DNA of 64,000 nucleotides from Candidatus Scalindua sp. SCAELEC01. Lineage in GTDB: Bacteria > Planctomycetota > Brocadiia > Brocadiales > Scalinduaceae. This document shows, piece by piece, positions 47,124 to 55,872 of this stretch. The DNA lies in contig SHMT01000027.1 of NCBI GenBank assembly GCA_004282745.1, forward strand, positions 1 to 64,000, given 5' to 3'. The notes beneath the pieces were generated by a model. It saw nothing but the letters and a program-made list of their open reading frames with translations. It did not search any database and had not been told where the DNA came from. Position numbers and translations under genes: made by a program. Each line of letters starts with the position of its first letter. The stretch's first letter is position 1.

Positions 47124-48950
47124 ATGTCGGACATTGCGTTTAAAGCGTTTATTTTGGCAATTATCAGCGCATGCTCTCTTCCCTTGGGAGCCATCACATC
47201 TGCATTCTGGAAACCAGGGGACCGTGTACTGGCCTTTCTGATGGCGTTCGGCGGTGGAGCACTTCTTGCAGCGCTTACTATAGATCTTGTGGGATCAGCC
47301 CTGGTGAAAGGTGAGTTCTATTCGCTCGCATTGGGATCTCTTATCGGTGGGGCACTTTTTATTGTCTTAAACCAAATAATAAATAATCATGGTGGTTTTT
47401 TACGGAAATCTTCGACAACCATCTACTATCTGCAGAGACAGAGGAGAGTTAGGTTTCAGAGGGTGTTGTCACACATAGGTCTACTACCGGTTTTCAGGGA
47501 TCTTCCACGAAATGAAGTACGGAGTCTTGCTGAGTCAGTGGTCACTCGTGAGTACCCAAAAGGTAGCACGCTCTATAGCCGGAACGACCCAAGTGAAAGG
47601 TTGTACATCATTGAAGATGGTGAGGTTGAACTCCTCGATCCTCAGAAAAATATGGGACCACTGAGGACGCTTCACAAGAATGATTCGTTTGGACGTATGG
47701 CTTTTTTTACGGGTGCTCCCCACCAGACGGTGGCAGTAACTAAAACGAATATTCGTGTATGGACCCTTACACGGCAAGAGTTTAATAAGTGTTTACAGGG
47801 TTCCCCGAAACTCAAAAATGCCCTCCGTCTGTTCCTTCAAGGTCAGGATATCATTCGGTATCTGCAAGAACGTCACGGAATGGATTATGAGGGAGCAAAA
47901 GGGTGGGCGATATCTGCAGTAGAAAGTTTGCAGAAAGAAGGAGTTCTGTTAGAGGCGGTACCATTAGTACGGCGTGATGATGAATTTAAACGCATTGTCA
48001 ACAAAATACGACGTGTCCCCTTTTTTTGTGGGCTTGAGATGGAAGACATTGAGGAAATAGCCACACGTGTGATTTCCAAGAATCATGAGAAAGGGTATAC
48101 TTTTTTCCACCAAAATGAGTATGCAGACCGCATGTACATCATTGAAAGTGGTGAAGTGGCCCTCATAGATCCGGGGAATAGGACTCGGGAGTTACTAAAA
48201 TTACATCCGCATGACGCCTTTGGTACAATGTCTTTCCTCTCGGGAGCCTGTCACACGGTTACGGCAATTGCTACCGATGATACAACCGTTTGGATCCTTC
48301 GTAGGAGAGATTTTCGTGAACTTCTCATGAAATCCAAACACCTTAACCGGGCCATTCAGGATTTTCTGCAGCGTGAAGAGATGCATAATTATTTGGAACA
48401 GCGGCAATATCTTGGTCATGAAAATGCAACTAAGTGGAGCCGGAAAGCGGTTCGCAGTATTGACACGGGAGGATTTACCCCTTCAACATTTGAGATGTCA
48501 CAAGCCGTAAAACAGCACCCCGGTGCTCCTGTCGCAATTTGGTTAGGCATTATGCTGGACGGTATCCCAGAATCTCTCGTTATTGGATCAAGTATGATCC
48601 ACTCCCATTTAAGTCTCTCTCTGCTGGCGGGCCTCTTTCTTTCCAATTTTCCCGAAGCACTGTCCAGTTCTGTTGAGATGAAGGAGCAGGGATACAGATT
48701 TACTAAGATATTAACGATGTGGACATCTCTCATGGTAATGACCGGGATCGGTTCGGCATTGGGAAGTATTTTCTTTACGGGAGCCTCACCAGCCCTTTTC
48801 TACCTAGTCGAAGGGGTCGCTGCCGGTTCAATGTTAACGATGGTTGCGGAAACCATGTTGCCTGAAGCCTATTTCAAAGGCAGTTCGGTCGTTGGCATCT
48901 CCACACTCCTTGGCTTTCTCGCTGCGATATTTTTCAAGACTCTCGAATAG
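47124..48950 (+). CDS. ZIP-like metal transporter split by two cyclic-nucleotide-binding domains
   Basis: 608 residues. N-terminal membrane helices (FILAIISACSLPLGAI, FLMAFGGGALLAALTIDL) are of ZIP type. They are followed by two cNMP-binding (CAP_ED) domains near residues 120-245 and 290-420, each with a jelly-roll core (YPKGSTLYSRNDPSERLYII, KGYTFFHQNEYADRMYIIES) and a phosphate-binding-like GxMxFxxG segment. The C-terminal half resumes ZIP helices with LDGIPESLVIGSS and SNFPEALSSS, in which the usual His of HNxPEG is Asp/Asn. GAAGGGA precedes the ATG. It may be a nucleotide-gated metal carrier or a sensor using a ZIP scaffold. Confidence 0.75.
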   Translation: MSDIAFKAFILAIISACSLPLGAITSAFWKPGDRVLAFLMAFGGGALLAALTIDLVGSALVKGEFYSLALGSLIGGALFIVLNQIINNHGGFLRKSSTTIYYLQRQRRVRFQRVLSHIGLLPVFRDLPRNEVRSLAESVVTREYPKGSTLYSRNDPSERLYIIEDGEVELLDPQKNMGPLRTLHKNDSFGRMAFFTGAPHQTVAVTKTNIRVWTLTRQEFNKCLQGSPKLKNALRLFLQGQDIIRYLQERHGMDYEGAKGWAISAVESLQKEGVLLEAVPLVRRDDEFKRIVNKIRRVPFFCGLEMEDIEEIATRVISKNHEKGYTFFHQNEYADRMYIIESGEVALIDPGNRTRELLKLHPHDAFGTMSFLSGACHTVTAIATDDTTVWILRRRDFRELLMKSKHLNRAIQDFLQREEMHNYLEQRQYLGHENATKWSRKAVRSIDTGGFTPSTFEMSQAVKQHPGAPVAIWLGIMLDGIPESLVIGSSMIHSHLSLSLLAGLFLSNFPEALSSSVEMKEQGYRFTKILTMWTSLMVMTGIGSALGSIFFTGASPALFYLVEGVAAGSMLTMVAETMLPEAYFKGSSVVGISTLLGFLAAIFFKTLE

Positions 48951-49300
48951 TACATCTTTTACCCGGCACAAATTTTTTCTGTTTTTTTAACAGTTGTCAT
49001 AATCGGTTTTAGTATAGCGTAAAATATGATCTAAATTAGTTGTCGACTAATGTTGAATTAGTCATATAAAATTGAATATGCGTAAAGATAAACAAGGTTT
49101 ATACTTAGATCTGATTTAACCTGAATATGCGGTTTTAAATCAACATGCTTGGGCAAGCTTACGTTCTCATAGTTGTTTTTTTTTCATTACAAATACCGTG
49201 CTATTATTGCCTTACAACAGGTTAATTGAATAAAAATTAATTCGGTATGGTATTTGTTATTTTAGGAGTACTGCATGTGGACCCACATGAACTTGTCAGC
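48951..49300. other. Gene-free spacer after the ZIP-like gene
   Basis: About 350 AT-rich bases. A partial R1 right end (ATAATCGGTTTTAGTATAGC, about 48999-49018) lies just after the stop codon. No gene or clear promoter seen. Copy g of R1-long follows at 49301. Confidence 0.5.
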
Positions 49301-49484
49301 TATACTCATCGCGAATTGATTTTTGGAATTTCTGGGCAGGAGTTTGCCTGAAATTTTGATTTTTCGATTGAACAAAACCAGAGCCTTGGTGCTATCAAGG
49401 CGAGGATATTGTGATTGAGAAAGATCTAAAGGTCTGGTGAAATCGGGTTCTGAAAAACGAAAACCAATTTGCGATGAGTATATA
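49301..49484 (+). repeat. Interspersed element family R1-long, copy g
   Basis: Begins TATACTCATCGCGAATTGAT and ends CCAATTTGCGATGAGTATA. Terminal 14-15 bases are inverted repeats of one another. It aligns over its full length with the reverse complement of 44371-44553. It contains no open frame and lies about 50 bases ahead of a small secreted-protein gene. Confidence 0.7.
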
Positions 49485-49536
49485 TAGCTATCTTTTGACG
49501 CAAACTTGCTTTGTTAACGTTTAAGGAGATTAAATT

Positions 49537-50019
49537 ATGTTTCAATGTATCACAAAGGCATTCGTATTGTTATCAATTATGCTCATTACCATGAGTGGAG
49601 AGGCTGCCGATAAGAAACCAGAAAAAAACAGGTCAAATCAGTCGGAATACTCTGTTACTGTTCCTCTTTGTAGTGATGGTAGTCTGTCTGAGATGAAATG
49701 GAGAAAGGGGTCACCGTCTTTAAATCAGAATGCATTTTTATTTGATCAACAGAGAGGGGACGAATATTGGCATGCCATAATCAATAATACTGCGAAAGGG
49801 ACCTGGAGAAACTTTAACAATTCAGATGCAAAAACCGCAATCAGGCAACTATTGGGAGACGATGCTGACCAATTAAGTGATCTGTCCGTTGTACAGGTAA
49901 CGTACCATAAGGAAGTTGCTACAGATGGAGAATCGGCAAAACTTACTTTTACCTCTGCAAAAATCTATAAAAAGGAGACAGCGGCTATCGAGTTGCTTCA
50001 CGAGAAGGTGAAGTCGTAG
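49537..50019 (+). CDS. Secreted protein of unknown function
   Basis: 160 residues. Signal peptide FVLLSIMLITMSGEA, followed by a charged linker (DKKPEKNRSNQSE) and a soluble domain containing VPLCSDGSLSEMKWRKGSPS and LTFTSAKIYKKETA. One Cys in the mature part. No family recognised. AAGGAG seven bases before the ATG makes the start secure. It stands alone between repeat elements. Likely periplasmic or extracellular. Confidence 0.65.
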   Translation: MFQCITKAFVLLSIMLITMSGEAADKKPEKNRSNQSEYSVTVPLCSDGSLSEMKWRKGSPSLNQNAFLFDQQRGDEYWHAIINNTAKGTWRNFNNSDAKTAIRQLLGDDADQLSDLSVVQVTYHKEVATDGESAKLTFTSAKIYKKETAAIELLHEKVKS

Positions 50020-50033
50020 GTTTTACCCGTGAT

Positions 50034-50198
50034 CAGTAGCGTCGGTTAGGTTTTTGCGTTGGCGGTTTTTGTCATACCCGAACGCTTTTATCGGGTATCC
50101 AGATACTCGTTTCATCCTAGATTCCCGCTAAAAACATGCGGGAATGACTGTATTTGGGCAATAAGTTACTCACGCAAAAACCTAACCGGACGCTACTG
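50034..50198. mobile_element. Short inverted-repeat element family M2, copy 1, with 9-bp target duplication
   Basis: 165 bp. Ends CAGTAGCGTC...GACGCTACTG form a terminal inverted repeat of about 26 bp, one base imperfect. It is flanked by exact 9-bp direct repeats ACCCGTGAT (50025-50033 and 50199-50207). No open frame. Near-identical to 60563-60728. This is a MITE-like passenger that needs a transposase from elsewhere. Confidence 0.85.
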
Positions 50199-50339
50199 AC
50201 CCGTGATGAGTATAAAAAAGATAGATTTGCAAAGATAATTACGGTAGTATTTTTACAACAACATTGATTGTAAAAATACAAAGTGTTTTGACCTACTTCC
50301 ATGCAGTATACTGTTTAGCTGTTTACAAGTTTTATTTTA

Positions 50340-50494
50340 TTGGTCCAAATCGGCCATTTTCGCTTGCCTGTACCTATTCTGGCAGGCATGCCAGAATCGA
50401 CAATCTAGGATACAGGAACCTCTGGATACCCGACAAAACGTTCGGGTATAGAAAATTGCTGCGGAAGCAAAAACTTAACCGGACACTACTGCCT
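50340..50494. repeat. Diverged remnant of element family M2
   Basis: Reverse-complement reading starts CAGTAGTGTCCGGTTAAGTT, then CCCGAACG, GGGTATCCAGA and ATCCTAGATT, all in M2 order. The far end is degraded, and an extra TGGCAGGCATGCCA palindrome is present. It lies 20 bases ahead of the PlsC start. Confidence 0.55.
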
Positions 50495-50513
50495 TCCACT
50501 CGAATTAGTCCCG

Positions 50514-51173
50514 ATGCGTAGAGTTATTACAAAAACAATACAGTTATCATTACATTGGCCCTTTTTAATAATATTTCGTATATTCTTAAATTTTAAGGTT
50601 GAGGGAAGACACAACCTCTTAAAAGTCGGCGATTCTTTTATTCTTGCAGTCAATCATGTCTCGTATTTAGACCCCATTGCGGTTTCAGTCGCTCTTCCGT
50701 TTCGGTCAAAATATTTCCCACTTTTTTACATGGCGGATGATTATTTTTACAAGGTACTATTCTTTTACCGTTTTGTTGGTGGGATTCGTGCCAGAAAGGG
50801 TGTGGACCTGGAATTATCCAGTAGAGAATTAATCTATAAATTAGAGTGTGGTGAAAGAGTTGTTATTTTTCCTGAAGGGAGTATAAGAAGAGAGAAAAAA
50901 GTTAGACCGCGTAGGGGAATTTCATATATCGCTGCTAAAAGCGGTAAATGTATTGTTCCACTTAAAATAGAGTCTAATCTTGACGGCACTATCAGTGTCT
51001 TTGGGGGGAAGATATTTGATCTTCTCACAGGGAGACATTGGGTAAAAATGGTTTTTGGAAAACCCTTCAGAATTAATGAGACAATTGGGAAGGTGCCGGA
51101 AAGCCTTTCTGAATTAAGGTTAGCATCTAAAGAGCTATTTCACAGAATAGAAACGGCTAATAGCGGTATCTGA
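50514..51173 (+). CDS. 1-acylglycerol-3-phosphate acyltransferase-like (PlsC family)
   Basis: 219 residues. One N-terminal hydrophobic segment (LHWPFLIIFRIFLNF), then the acyltransferase motifs NHVSYLDP (H-x4-D), RKGVDLELSSRELIYK and FPEGSIRR (acceptor phosphate site), ending with IVPLKIES. It would transfer a fatty acyl group to lysophosphatidic acid at the inner membrane, or to another lipid. The ATG has no ribosome site and follows closely a decayed M2 copy, so expression signals may have been disturbed. Confidence 0.8.
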   Translation: MRRVITKTIQLSLHWPFLIIFRIFLNFKVEGRHNLLKVGDSFILAVNHVSYLDPIAVSVALPFRSKYFPLFYMADDYFYKVLFFYRFVGGIRARKGVDLELSSRELIYKLECGERVVIFPEGSIRREKKVRPRRGISYIAAKSGKCIVPLKIESNLDGTISVFGGKIFDLLTGRHWVKMVFGKPFRINETIGKVPESLSELRLASKELFHRIETANSGI

Positions 51174-51206
51174 AATCTGTAACACTTTCTACGAGGAACA
51201 TTCATC

Positions 51207-51271
51207 GATAGTCGGTTTTGAGAACCCGATATCACCTAAATATCCGAAAACCATTATGAGATGAGGATACT
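51207..51271. repeat. Partial R1 element, copy e
   Basis: Contains GTCGGTTTTGAGAACCCGAT and, at the right end, AAAACCATTATGAGATGAGG, i.e. the two R1 ends without the centre. It lies just after the PlsC stop codon. Confidence 0.5.
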
Positions 51272-51367
51272 ACTTTTTTTCAATAACAAGGTCCTTTTAC
51301 ACTCTGAACGGTGACAACATGAGAGATGCAAGATGTCGAGACAACTATAGCGAGACCAGTAAGTACT

Positions 51368-51581
51368 AAGGGTCCAGGAAAGAATGACTTGTCGTTCTTG
51401 CCTGTCCGAATGGCTGGTAGGCCGGGCGGGCATCTCATTTTCAGGTCACCTTCGACCGCTCTTCACTCGCAGGATCCTCGCTGTAGCTCAGGCTACGCTT
51501 GCGGTCCTGCTCGATCAGATCGACCAAATCTGATCTAAAACTGAGCGCCATAAAACAACAAGTTATTTTTTTCTGGACCCT
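51368..51581. mobile_element. Short inverted-repeat element family M4
   Basis: 214 bp. AGGGTCCAGGAAAGAATGAC at the left and its imperfect reverse complement (ending TTTCTGGACCCT) at the right form a terminal inverted repeat of about 30 bp. The interior is markedly more G/C-rich than the flanks (CTCAGGCTACGCTTGCGGTC). No coding capacity. It is MITE-like. Its arms resemble the 37224-37259 palindrome. Confidence 0.65.
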
Positions 51582-51689
51582 AAGAAAAATGGTACAAGTT
51601 CCGATAATGACAAACAGTACAATAGGAAGTATGAATCAATGGCGGCATTGAAAAACTATTTTTCAAAAAATTAATTAAGGTGAAGCGAA

Positions 51690-52187
51690 ATGAATACCAA
51701 ATTAGTTGTTATGACTCTGTGCGTAATGGTCATTACGGTTTTTACAACAGGTTGTTTGACTACGACACAAAAAAGTGCTGCAGTAGGGACTGGATCCGGG
51801 GCTGCTGCAGGAGCAATTATAGGTGCTCTGACAGGTAATGCAGGTATGGGTGCTGCAATTGGTGCAGGAACGGGTGCAATAGGGGGTGCATTAGTAGGTG
51901 ACCATTTGGACAAGAGAAGAGAAGATGCGGAATATGCGCAATTAGAGAGACAGCTTCAGTTGGAAAGGCAATCCAGCTCGGGTCAGGGACGGAACTATGT
52001 AGAGGGGCATTTTGAGTATGTTAAAAAAAGAGAGTGGGTAGATACATCAAAGAAAGAGAGGGTGTGGGTTGCGGAGCAGTATGATGGTAGTCGGAGAGTT
52101 GAAGGACACTATGAGGAGCGGTATGTCCCTTCCGGACAATGGCAGGAGTATGAAGAGAAGACGTGGATTCCGGCCCATTACGAATAA
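51690..52187 (+). CDS. Lipoprotein with glycine zipper and YxxGHxE-type tail
   Basis: 165 residues. Lipobox TTGC after a hydrophobic VVMTLCVMVITVFT. A glycine-zipper segment (GSGAAAGAIIGALTGNAGMG, continuing to GGALVGDHLD) is able to insert in membrane or self-assemble. A tail has two related blocks (NYVEGHFEYVKKREWVD and RRVEGHYEERYVPSGQWQEY) rich in aromatic and charged residues. Probably an outer-membrane structural or stress lipoprotein. AAGGTGA precedes the ATG. Resembles in outline the lipoprotein at 53076-53498, which lacks the tail. Confidence 0.8.
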   Translation: MNTKLVVMTLCVMVITVFTTGCLTTTQKSAAVGTGSGAAAGAIIGALTGNAGMGAAIGAGTGAIGGALVGDHLDKRREDAEYAQLERQLQLERQSSSGQGRNYVEGHFEYVKKREWVDTSKKERVWVAEQYDGSRRVEGHYEERYVPSGQWQEYEEKTWIPAHYE

Positions 52188-52253
52188 CATATTTACCGAA
52201 TAAAATGATTTATCAAACTTTTGGCTTTATAGTATGTATACTAAAACCGATTC

Positions 52254-52709
52254 TTATGAACGAGGAATAACCAAAACAGGACATGGCGAAAGACGAACGA
52301 TACGTTCGGCTACACTTCCCATAAGGAGGTGTTGAACGCCGGTCCTTCCATGCGTTGATATTACTATAAGATCAACGTTGTTCTCCTTTGCAAAGCCGAT
52401 TATCTCCTGATACACGGCCTTTTTAGGCTTAACCACGACAGTCTCAATCGATAAGCCGGGAAAATGTTTTTTTGCTAACTCTTTCATTTTTTCTGATGCT
52501 TGTCTCTGCAGTTTTTCCAGCAGTCCTTTTTTATCAGAGATAGCCAATCCGTATTCAAACGTGATGTTTGCTTGCCCCAAGACATCAATTATTTTAAGAA
52601 GAGTAATTTTTGCCTTTTCTTTTCCCATTAGCTGAAGTTGCTCCTTCGCATAAGCAAATGCAGATTCGGATCCCTCTGAAAAATCAGTTGTCACGAGAAT
52701 ATGTTTCAT
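52254..52709 (-). CDS. Universal stress protein, UspA family
   Basis: 151 residues. [20 protein letters not shown] is the family start, and the ATP-binding tail [20 protein letters not shown] (G-2x-G-9x-G-S) is intact, followed by CPVLVIP. Stand-alone Usp domain, probably a nucleotide-binding dimer acting in stress response. A very good AGGAGG site is upstream of the ATG. A second family member is at 54666-55106. A partial R1 end (about 52226-52250) abuts its stop codon. Confidence 0.88.
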   Translation of the reverse strand: MKHILVTTDFSEGSESAFAYAKEQLQLMGKEKAKITLLKIIDVLGQANITFEYGLAISDKKGLLEKLQRQASEKMKELAKKHFPGLSIETVVVKPKKAVYQEIIGFAKENNVDLIVISTHGRTGVQHLLMGSVAERIVRLSPCPVLVIPRS

Positions 52710-52739
52710 AGAGTTAACTCCTCCTGTCTATCATTATTT

Positions 52740-52903
52740 TATACTCATCTCATAATGATTTTCGGATAAAATCCGAGATAGAATTGAGCGAATAAAGTCC
52801 TCGGCGTCTGGGGGATACCTTCACCAAGATTTGGTTTCCAGCCCGCCCGTCCTGTCAGCCGTTCGGACGGGTAAAACCGAAAACCAAATCAGTTTTAGGA
52901 TAT
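52740..52903 (+). repeat. Interspersed element family R1, copy c
   Basis: Starts TATACTCATCTCATAATGAT and ends AAATCAGTTTTAGGATAT. Same layout as copy a, including GAGATAGAATTGAGCGA and a G/C-rich central hairpin (CCGTCC...GGACGG). It lies in the gap upstream of the UspA gene (minus) and the next lipoprotein gene (plus), so it may sit within the divergent promoter region. Confidence 0.7.
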
Positions 52904-53075
52904 CTTTCTTCCACGCTATTAATACTATGAATAATTGACGCAAGTGTCAAGAAAGATGTTTATACATGTTTAGGTAAAAGATCATTGCCGTATGGGGAAC
53001 AATATTTATTAAAAGAAGAGAAAATGTGTTATACTGAGATTAAGAGAAATATTAAAGCTATAGAAAGGATCCACA

Positions 53076-53498
53076 ATGAGTAACAATCTTAGGAGAGTAG
53101 CTTTCTTTATGAGCACCTTATTCCTCTTTGCGGGATGTGCAATGCAACGGCCGGTACTCTATCCGAATAGTCAGCTTAAAGCAGTAGGGGAGACAGTTGC
53201 AAAACAAGATATTGATCTATGCATAGACCTTGCTGCCTCTTCCGGAGTTAAGACAAAACCAGGAAAAAGGTTAGTTGGTACCACCGCGACCGGATCGGTT
53301 TCAGGTGCTGCTATTGGAAGCGCCGCTGGTGCCGTTGCCGGCCATGCAGGCCGTGGTGCAGCATCAGGTGCTGCTGGAGGAGCTGCAGGTGGTATTGTAT
53401 GGGGCCTCTTCCGTGCAAAAGAGGTAGATCCGATACAGAAAAGGTTTGTTGAAGAGTGCCTAAGATCCAAGGGGTATAACGTTATTGGATGGAAATAG
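53076..53498 (+). CDS. Glycine-zipper lipoprotein
   Basis: 140 residues. Signal VAFFMSTLFLFAGC with lipobox Cys. A long Ala/Gly zipper (SGAAIGSAAGAVAGHAGRGA, then AGGAAGGIVWGLF) is followed by a C-terminal KRFVEECLRSKGYNVIGW. The last block, with Cys and the KGY(x)VxGW ending, is typical of small outer-membrane glycine-zipper proteins. Membrane-associated, function unknown. AAGGA is upstream of the ATG. Confidence 0.78.
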   Translation: MSNNLRRVAFFMSTLFLFAGCAMQRPVLYPNSQLKAVGETVAKQDIDLCIDLAASSGVKTKPGKRLVGTTATGSVSGAAIGSAAGAVAGHAGRGAASGAAGGAAGGIVWGLFRAKEVDPIQKRFVEECLRSKGYNVIGWK

Positions 53499-53707
53499 AA
53501 TGCAAGCATGATCATACCCTTTTATGCTACGCAGGCAACAGCGTATCCCAATGACAAGACAGACCATGAGTGTGTGCAATGCGGCAAACCTGCTTAAGGT
53601 GTCATAGTGTGGCATAACTTGTCATGGTTTGTCATGTTGACAAGAGGAAGTCACTTGTATTAGAATCTCTTTCTCTGTTACTGAAATGTTTCTATTGGAC
53701 TATGTTA

Positions 53708-54151
53708 ATGAAAATGAGGGCTTTCATTTTTGATGATAATGAGCTGGTACGTTCTTTGGTCTCCTTGATTTTAGAAAAAAGAGGATACGAAGTATTTGCC
53801 TTTTCTGATGCAACCTTGTGTCCTATTTTTCTCAGGAATGATTGCCCCTGTCCATCCGAACATACCTGTACTGATATTATTGTTGCGGATATTAATATGC
53901 CAAATATTACGGGACTGGATTTTATCGAAAATCAGTTAAATTTCGGATGTAAGGTTAGAAATTTTGGCGTTATTTCCGGTAATTGGACAAATGCACGGAT
54001 AGAGCAGGCAAAGAGGTTAAACTGTCAAATATTTGAAAAACCAATTGACTTTGAACATTTTGAAAAGTGGTTGGATGATTGCGAGAGGAGGTCAGATCCA
54101 GAAAGAAAATTGTCTGACTGGTTTCAAGAGAGAGATAAAGAAAACGAATGA
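53708..54151 (+). CDS. Stand-alone response regulator receiver domain
   Basis: About 147 residues from ATG 53708; starts at 53702 or an earlier in-frame ATG at 53624 are possible, none with a strong ribosome site. The receiver fold is MRAFIFDDNELVRSLVSLIL (acidic DD pair), phospho-acceptor Asp in IIVADINMPNITG, Ser/Thr in GVISGNW, and Lys in IFEKPIDF. No output domain, so it works by binding a partner or in a phosphorelay. A four-Cys-like insertion (CPIFLRNDCPCPSEHTC) between alpha2 and beta3 is unusual. Confidence 0.75.
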   Translation: MKMRAFIFDDNELVRSLVSLILEKRGYEVFAFSDATLCPIFLRNDCPCPSEHTCTDIIVADINMPNITGLDFIENQLNFGCKVRNFGVISGNWTNARIEQAKRLNCQIFEKPIDFEHFEKWLDDCERRSDPERKLSDWFQERDKENE

Positions 54152-54187
54152 TGATGGTATCCTTTGCACCAGCGCTTGTAACCAAGT

Positions 54188-54355
54188 TTACGTAAAAGTG
54201 ACTTTCTCTCTATGACCTTGTTCACCCTCTGCGCTTTTTGGCACAACTCCTGCCTTAACCTCGTAAAAATCCTCGACAGATGTAATAAAATGTGTCTGTC
54301 CAATGATAATGTTTACTCCCTCAGGAATCTCCATTTTTATCTGTTTAACCTCCAT
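54188..54355 (-). pseudogene. Remnant of adenosine-specific kinase (N-terminus only)
   Basis: From the ATG at 54355 the protein reads MEVKQIKMEIPEGVNIIIGQ, then THFITSVEDFYE, which is the start of the adenosine-specific kinase family (normally about 160 residues, with VEDLYEAL...). Similarity ends after FYE, and the frame runs about 25 more codons to a stop. The usual C-terminal GIAFCEASG region is missing. Element M3 copy 1 begins 13 bases upstream of the ATG. Confidence 0.6.
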
Positions 54356-54367
54356 TTTAATTATATA

Positions 54368-54512
54368 GTGTCTGAACGAAAACCCTGTGTGTGAATGAAA
54401 AGTGCCCGGGTACAAGGCGCGAAATAATTACGTAACCGGAACGTACAATTGTACTTGAGGATTTCGAAATTGTTGCAGCAACGTAGTAGATGGGTAGTTT
54501 TCGTTCAGACAC
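54368..54512. mobile_element. Short inverted-repeat element family M3, copy 1
   Basis: 145 bp. Ends GTGTCTGAACGAAAAC and GTTTTCGTTCAGACAC are perfect inverted repeats of 16 bp. The core has TACAAGGCGCGAAATAATTA and an ACGTACAATTGTAC palindrome. Copies 2 and 3 lie at 55498 and 57719 in the same orientation. No open frame. It sits next to a decayed kinase gene. Confidence 0.8.
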
Positions 54513-54665
54513 GATATATTAGAATTTTTATGTTTTGACAAGTGACAAGTTGGTAAACATCATGGAAATCAATTGACAGGAGACGAAGAAAGAAGTAGAT
54601 TTATAAGGTAATATGATAATGTACGATACTATGTTTTTTGTATACTATGAAATTTGGAGGAAAGA

Positions 54666-55106
54666 ATGAACATTTTAGCGGCAATTGACTTATCCGATGC
54701 ATCTCAAAAGGTTTTAGATCAGACAAAGAGGTTGGCGTTGGCTTTGTCTGCAAAAGTATGGATACTCCATGTTACAGAATCGGGACCAGAGGTCGGACGC
54801 TTAAATCTAGGACCGGAAATGGTTCGCGAACAAGCTGCCCAGGAATATAACAAAGAACATAAGGATTTAGAAGAACAGGCAGAGACTCTTCAGAAGGCTG
54901 GGATTGAGACAACGCCGCTTCTTATCCAAGGTGCAACGGTTGAAATAATTCTAAAGAAGTCGAAAGAGTTGAAAATTGATTTCATTATTGTTGGTTCTCA
55001 TGGACATGGTGGAGTATACCATTTAATATATGGCAGTGTCTGCGAAGGAGTTTTGCAGAGCTCTCAGTGTCCGGTCCTCATAGTACCGGTTCATGACCGT
55101 GCTTAA
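54666..55106 (+). CDS. Universal stress protein, UspA family
   Basis: 146 residues from the ATG at 54666, which has GGAGG six bases upstream. MNILAAIDLSDASQKVLDQT at the start; ATP-binding tail VGSHGHGGVYHLIYGSVCEG with G-2x-G-9x-G-S; then CPVLIVPV. Differs clearly from the other Usp at 52254-52709, so not a recent duplicate. Single-domain Usp, likely cytoplasmic nucleotide binder in stress adaptation. The flanking DNA is full of short mobile elements. Confidence 0.88.
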   Translation: MNILAAIDLSDASQKVLDQTKRLALALSAKVWILHVTESGPEVGRLNLGPEMVREQAAQEYNKEHKDLEEQAETLQKAGIETTPLLIQGATVEIILKKSKELKIDFIIVGSHGHGGVYHLIYGSVCEGVLQSSQCPVLIVPVHDRA

Positions 55107-55497
55107 GAAACGGTTAAGTTATTGTCGTCAAAATTTTCTGAGGTTAAAAAACCAGTCCTACATAAACCTTGAAAAGTAAAAAGTGTCTACCCACCCCAGC
55201 TCTCGTCCGAACCGGCACGGGCGGGCGACAAATCAGTCACTTAAGGCACTTCAACTTGGTTTTGTACCCTACACTTCTTATCAAATATTATCAAGAGGTG
55301 AAGATTTTGCCGAAGGCTTGACTTGATCCTACATAACTCTCTGCGTTCTCGGCACCTGCGTTAAGGTAAAGTGACTTTTTTCTGTTCTCCCAAACGGTAA
55401 AAAAGTAACTCAGGAGTACAGAAATTGCGGGAAAGGATTAAGAAATAAATAGAAGAGTTGCCTTTGTAGGTTTTTTCCTCAGTTCATTCGTTACACA
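55107..55497. other. Gene-free spacer after the second UspA gene
   Basis: About 390 bases without an open frame of coding character. It holds a G/C-rich island near 55195-55230 (CCGAACCGGCACGGGCGGGC) unlike its AT-rich flanks. No terminator or promoter called. Confidence 0.45.
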
Positions 55498-55642
55498 GTG
55501 TCTGAACCAAAATCCTGTGTTTGACTGAAAAGTGCCTAGGTACAAGGCGCGTAATAATTTCGTAACCGGAACGTACAATTGTACTTGAGGATTGCGAAAT
55601 TATTGCAGCAACGCAGTAAATGGGTAGTTTTCGTTCAAACAC
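55498..55642. mobile_element. Short inverted-repeat element family M3, copy 2
   Basis: 145 bp, same length and order as copy 1, with GTGTCTGAACCAAAATC at the left and a right end GTTTTCGTTCAAACAC. Core palindrome ACGTACAATTGTAC is conserved. About 15 scattered differences from copy 1. Confidence 0.8.
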
Positions 55643-55701
55643 TACATAGAGTGTCATCATGTATTAGTTCTACCATAATTTGCGCTTCACTACAAAGCAA
55701 C

Positions 55702-55872
55702 TCATAGTTTCCTCTCTTCTATTGATTCATTAATTGTTTCGTGTGCACAATCAAATCCTCTGTTACGGACATCCTCATTTATTACATGTGCTAAACTGGA
55801 TATCTTAAACTTTCGTAAAGTATCCATTGATTTCATTATTTGGTTCTCGTTCAAATTTGTACTATGTTTCAT
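55702..55872 (-). CDS. Possible small protein, unknown
   Basis: 56 codons from the ATG at 55872: starts MKHSTNLNENQIMKSMDTLR, later FKISSLAHVINEDVRNRGFD and INESIEERKL. The hydrophilic helix-rich composition looks protein-like, and the frame is closed cleanly by TGA. No clear ribosome site and no family recognised. An antitoxin-like or degraded regulatory protein is possible. Confidence 0.35.
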   Translation of the reverse strand: MKHSTNLNENQIMKSMDTLRKFKISSLAHVINEDVRNRGFDCAHETINESIEERKL

